Positions 62,527 to 64,000 of a DNA stretch of 64,000 nt are shown one piece after another; the stretch's first letter is position 1, and the number at the start of each line of letters is the position of its first letter. The notes under the pieces were generated by a model. The model was not told where the DNA came from. It was given only the letters and a program-made list of their open reading frames with translations, and searched no databases. The stretch covers positions 123,031 to 187,030 of the forward strand of contig NZ_SLWL01000008.1 in NCBI RefSeq assembly GCF_004342915.1. The letters run 5' to 3'. The position numbers and the translations under genes are program-made. Source of the stretch: Camelimonas lactis (GTDB lineage: Bacteria; Pseudomonadota; Alphaproteobacteria; Rhizobiales; Beijerinckiaceae).

Positions 62527-62988
62527 ATGATGCAGGATTTTTTGATTGGATCGGCAACGAGTATTCTGGTGATGCTGGCGCATCTGGCTGGAACTATATT
62601 AATTGTTTTTGGCATAAAGAGCCTGAGATCAAAATTCAGAGATATGAATATTTTATATGTTTCTGTTATATTGGTGTTTGTTTATGGCATATTGATGATT
62701 GTGCTGTTTGCGAGCACCGGAATTTGGGCCGCGCTGTATTACAACCTGAATCTTGTCGAGGATTGGGGGAATGCGTTTTATTCCGCGCTGGTAAACTATA
62801 CGACGCTTGGATTTGGCGATCTCGTCCAGGCAAGCCGCACGCGCATCTACGGGCCAATGGCAGCCGCGAGCGGCATTTTGATGTTCAGTTGGGCCGCCGC
62901 AATTCTTGTCTACGTTCTTCAGGCCCATTTGCCCGCGATGATACAGCTGACGGTCCACACCCCGCACAACAAGCGCGTCGACCATTGA
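62527..62988 (+). CDS. small potassium-channel-like membrane protein
   Basis: 153 residues. Two hydrophobic segments near residues 8-30 and 42-65, a pore loop with the selectivity-filter-like NYTTLGFGDL and a last membrane helix (AAASGILMFSWAAAILVYVL). This is the Ion_trans_2 arrangement, with TLGFGD in place of the TVGYGD of potassium channels. Tandem ATGs at 62527/62530; the ribosome binding site is weak (AAGG). The coding stretch is AT-richer at its start than the neighbourhood. Confidence 0.82.
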   Translation: MMQDFLIGSATSILVMLAHLAGTILIVFGIKSLRSKFRDMNILYVSVILVFVYGILMIVLFASTGIWAALYYNLNLVEDWGNAFYSALVNYTTLGFGDLVQASRTRIYGPMAAASGILMFSWAAAILVYVLQAHLPAMIQLTVHTPHNKRVDH

Positions 62989-63017
62989 CCAGCGGGTTCC
63001 CCGCAAACGCATCTGCC

Positions 63018-63063
63018 AGGGACGGGCCGTCTGTTTGCCCGGCGGCGGGGCCGCCCCGTCCCT
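63018..63063. terminator. nested GC-rich hairpins between convergent genes
   Basis: AGGGACGGG (63018-63026) pairs with CCCGTCCCT (63055-63063), enclosing a second hairpin, GGCGGC-GGG-GCCGCC (63041-63055). It lies between the ion-channel gene and the convergent acyl-CoA dehydrogenase fragment. No T-run follows. Confidence 0.4.
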
Positions 63064-63168
63064 CACAGCCGCGGCTTGCTGAATGGCGCGCCGGCGCATG
63101 CGTCCGGCGCCGCTGCCTGTATCAGTCGCCGGCAGCGCCACAAGACCTGTGACGGAGAGTTCGTGATC

Positions 63169-63933
63169 TCAGTCCGCCATAAGGCCGGCAGGCGGCACAA
63201 AATGGGCGGCGTTGCCGCCAGGGTTGCTCCGGGTTTTCGCCAGTTCTTCCCGGGCGACAACCCGCAGATGAACCTCATCCGGGCCATCCAGAAAGCGCAT
63301 GGCCCGGCCCCAGGTCCACAAATAGGAAAGTGGCGTATCCGGCGTCAGCCCCATGGCGCCAAACACCTGCATGGCCCGGTTCACAACCCGGGTCTGGAGC
63401 CGGGCGGCGACGATCTTGATGGCCGAAACATCAACGCGCGCCGCCGCATTGCCTTCACGGTCCATGCGGTGCGCCACCTTCAACACCAGAAGCCGGGCCT
63501 GATCAATCTCCAGCCGCGTTTCGGCGATCCAGTCCTGCACGTTGGCAAAATCCGCGATGTGGCGCCCAAAGGCCTTTCGCTCCAGCGCCCGTTTGCACAT
63601 GAGCTCCAGCGCCAGTTCGCATTGTCCGATGGTCCGCATGCAGTGATGCACGCGCCCCGGGCCAAGCCGTTGCTGGGCCAGTTTGAAGCCATTGCCCTCC
63701 TGCCCCAGGATATTGGCGGCGGGAACACGGACATTCCGGAACAGCAGCTCGCAATTTCCCTCAGGCGCATGGTGGTGCATGACGGGAATGTTGCGCACAA
63801 CCTGAAGCCCCGGCGCGTCCATTGGCACAATTACCATCGAATGCTGACTTGCCGGGCCGTCTTGCGCCTGGTCGTCTTGCGCCTGCCCGCCGGTCACGCC
63901 CATGATGTAAACACCGGAATAAAAAGAGGCCAT
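63169..63933 (-). pseudogene. acyl-CoA dehydrogenase, N-terminally truncated
   Basis: 254 residues matching only the C-terminal two thirds of an acyl-CoA dehydrogenase: SQHSMVIVPMDAPGLQVVRN, LGPGRVHHCMRTIGQCELAL, RKAFGRHIADFANVQDWIAE, VFGAMGLTPDTPLSYLWTWG and RFLDGPDEVHLRVVA. The family normally has about 400 residues. Upstream of the ATG at 63933 there is an immediate in-frame TGA, then a terminator-like hairpin, and no N-terminal domain. The match begins around VYIMGVTGG, so the first 150 or so residues have been lost. The gene is probably inactive. Confidence 0.75.
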
Positions 63934-63972
63934 TCACCGGTTTAAAAGTAGGCCAGTCGGGTCAATTATAAA

Positions 63973-63987
63973 GCCTCATGACGAGGC
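63973..63987 (-). terminator. terminator-like hairpin at the right edge
   Basis: On the minus strand GCCTC-GTCAT-GAGGC is followed at once by TTTATAATT, a classic intrinsic-terminator shape. It would end a minus-strand transcript that begins outside the window. It separates that gene from the truncated acyl-CoA dehydrogenase. Confidence 0.55.
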
Positions 63988-64000
63988 GGTTTGTGCTCGG

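Overview
The window is GC-rich (roughly 64-66% by eye), densely coded, and most probably from an alphaproteobacterium of the order Hyphomicrobiales (Rhizobiales). Signs of this are an EcfG-type extracytoplasmic-function sigma factor with matching GGAAC-N16-(C/T)GTT promoters, a two-Ku plus LigD end-joining locus, a DUF930-type secreted protein, a ScfR/MccR-type regulator, and an assimilatory nitrate pathway with NasT. The genus cannot be fixed from the sequence. No rRNA, tRNA, CRISPR array or replication origin was seen.

Layout. 1-4095: minus-strand operon for allophanate hydrolase plus an NMT1/SsuABC-like ABC transporter (its ATPase runs off the left edge), with a divergent LysR regulator (4096-4986). 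5220-7273: an FAD monooxygenase facing a TetR regulator. 7608-16159: minus-strand catabolic cluster with a thiamine-diphosphate (ThDP) enzyme, an acyl-CoA synthetase, an SBP-ATPase-permease transporter, an orphan LivJ-like binding protein and an enoyl-CoA hydratase. The substrate is unknown. 16160-21801: DNA double-strand-break repair by end joining, with a LIM-like zinc protein and ku on plus and ku-ligD on minus. 22024-29350: DUF930 protein, NasT antiterminator, then nirB-nirD-formate/nitrite channel-PP2C/kinase. 29559-36697: a general-stress island holding a four-repeat hemerythrin-like protein, the ECF sigma factor, a YflT-like protein, a DUF892 ferritin-like protein, an HPF/cold-shock fusion, a short-chain dehydrogenase and several very small proteins. 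37088-47958: an orphan ScfR-type regulator, a 1128-residue autotransporter abutting a decapitated TetR gene, a second ThDP enzyme with a small secreted partner, an FMN reductase and a DUF900 lipoprotein. 48085-60766: one long minus-strand operon, transporter - FAD reductase - nasA - moaDEBC - moeA - mobA - moaA - modABC. 60767-64000: nitrate-operon leader, two decayed IS remnants (IS5 and IS3 families), a small two-TM ion channel and an N-terminally truncated acyl-CoA dehydrogenase.

How the genes work together. The two nitrogen loci complement each other. The right-hand operon imports nitrate, reduces it to nitrite, and also carries molybdate uptake and most of molybdenum-cofactor synthesis. 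The left-hand nirBDC locus moves nitrite and reduces it to ammonium, with NasT next to it as the probable RNA-level regulator. The strongest regulatory pattern is four EcfG-type promoter matches, 35-90 bases ahead of the zinc protein/ku, ku/ligD, hemerythrin-like and YflT-like operons. These would place both halves of the end-joining machinery and the stress island under the sigma factor encoded at 31148-31627.
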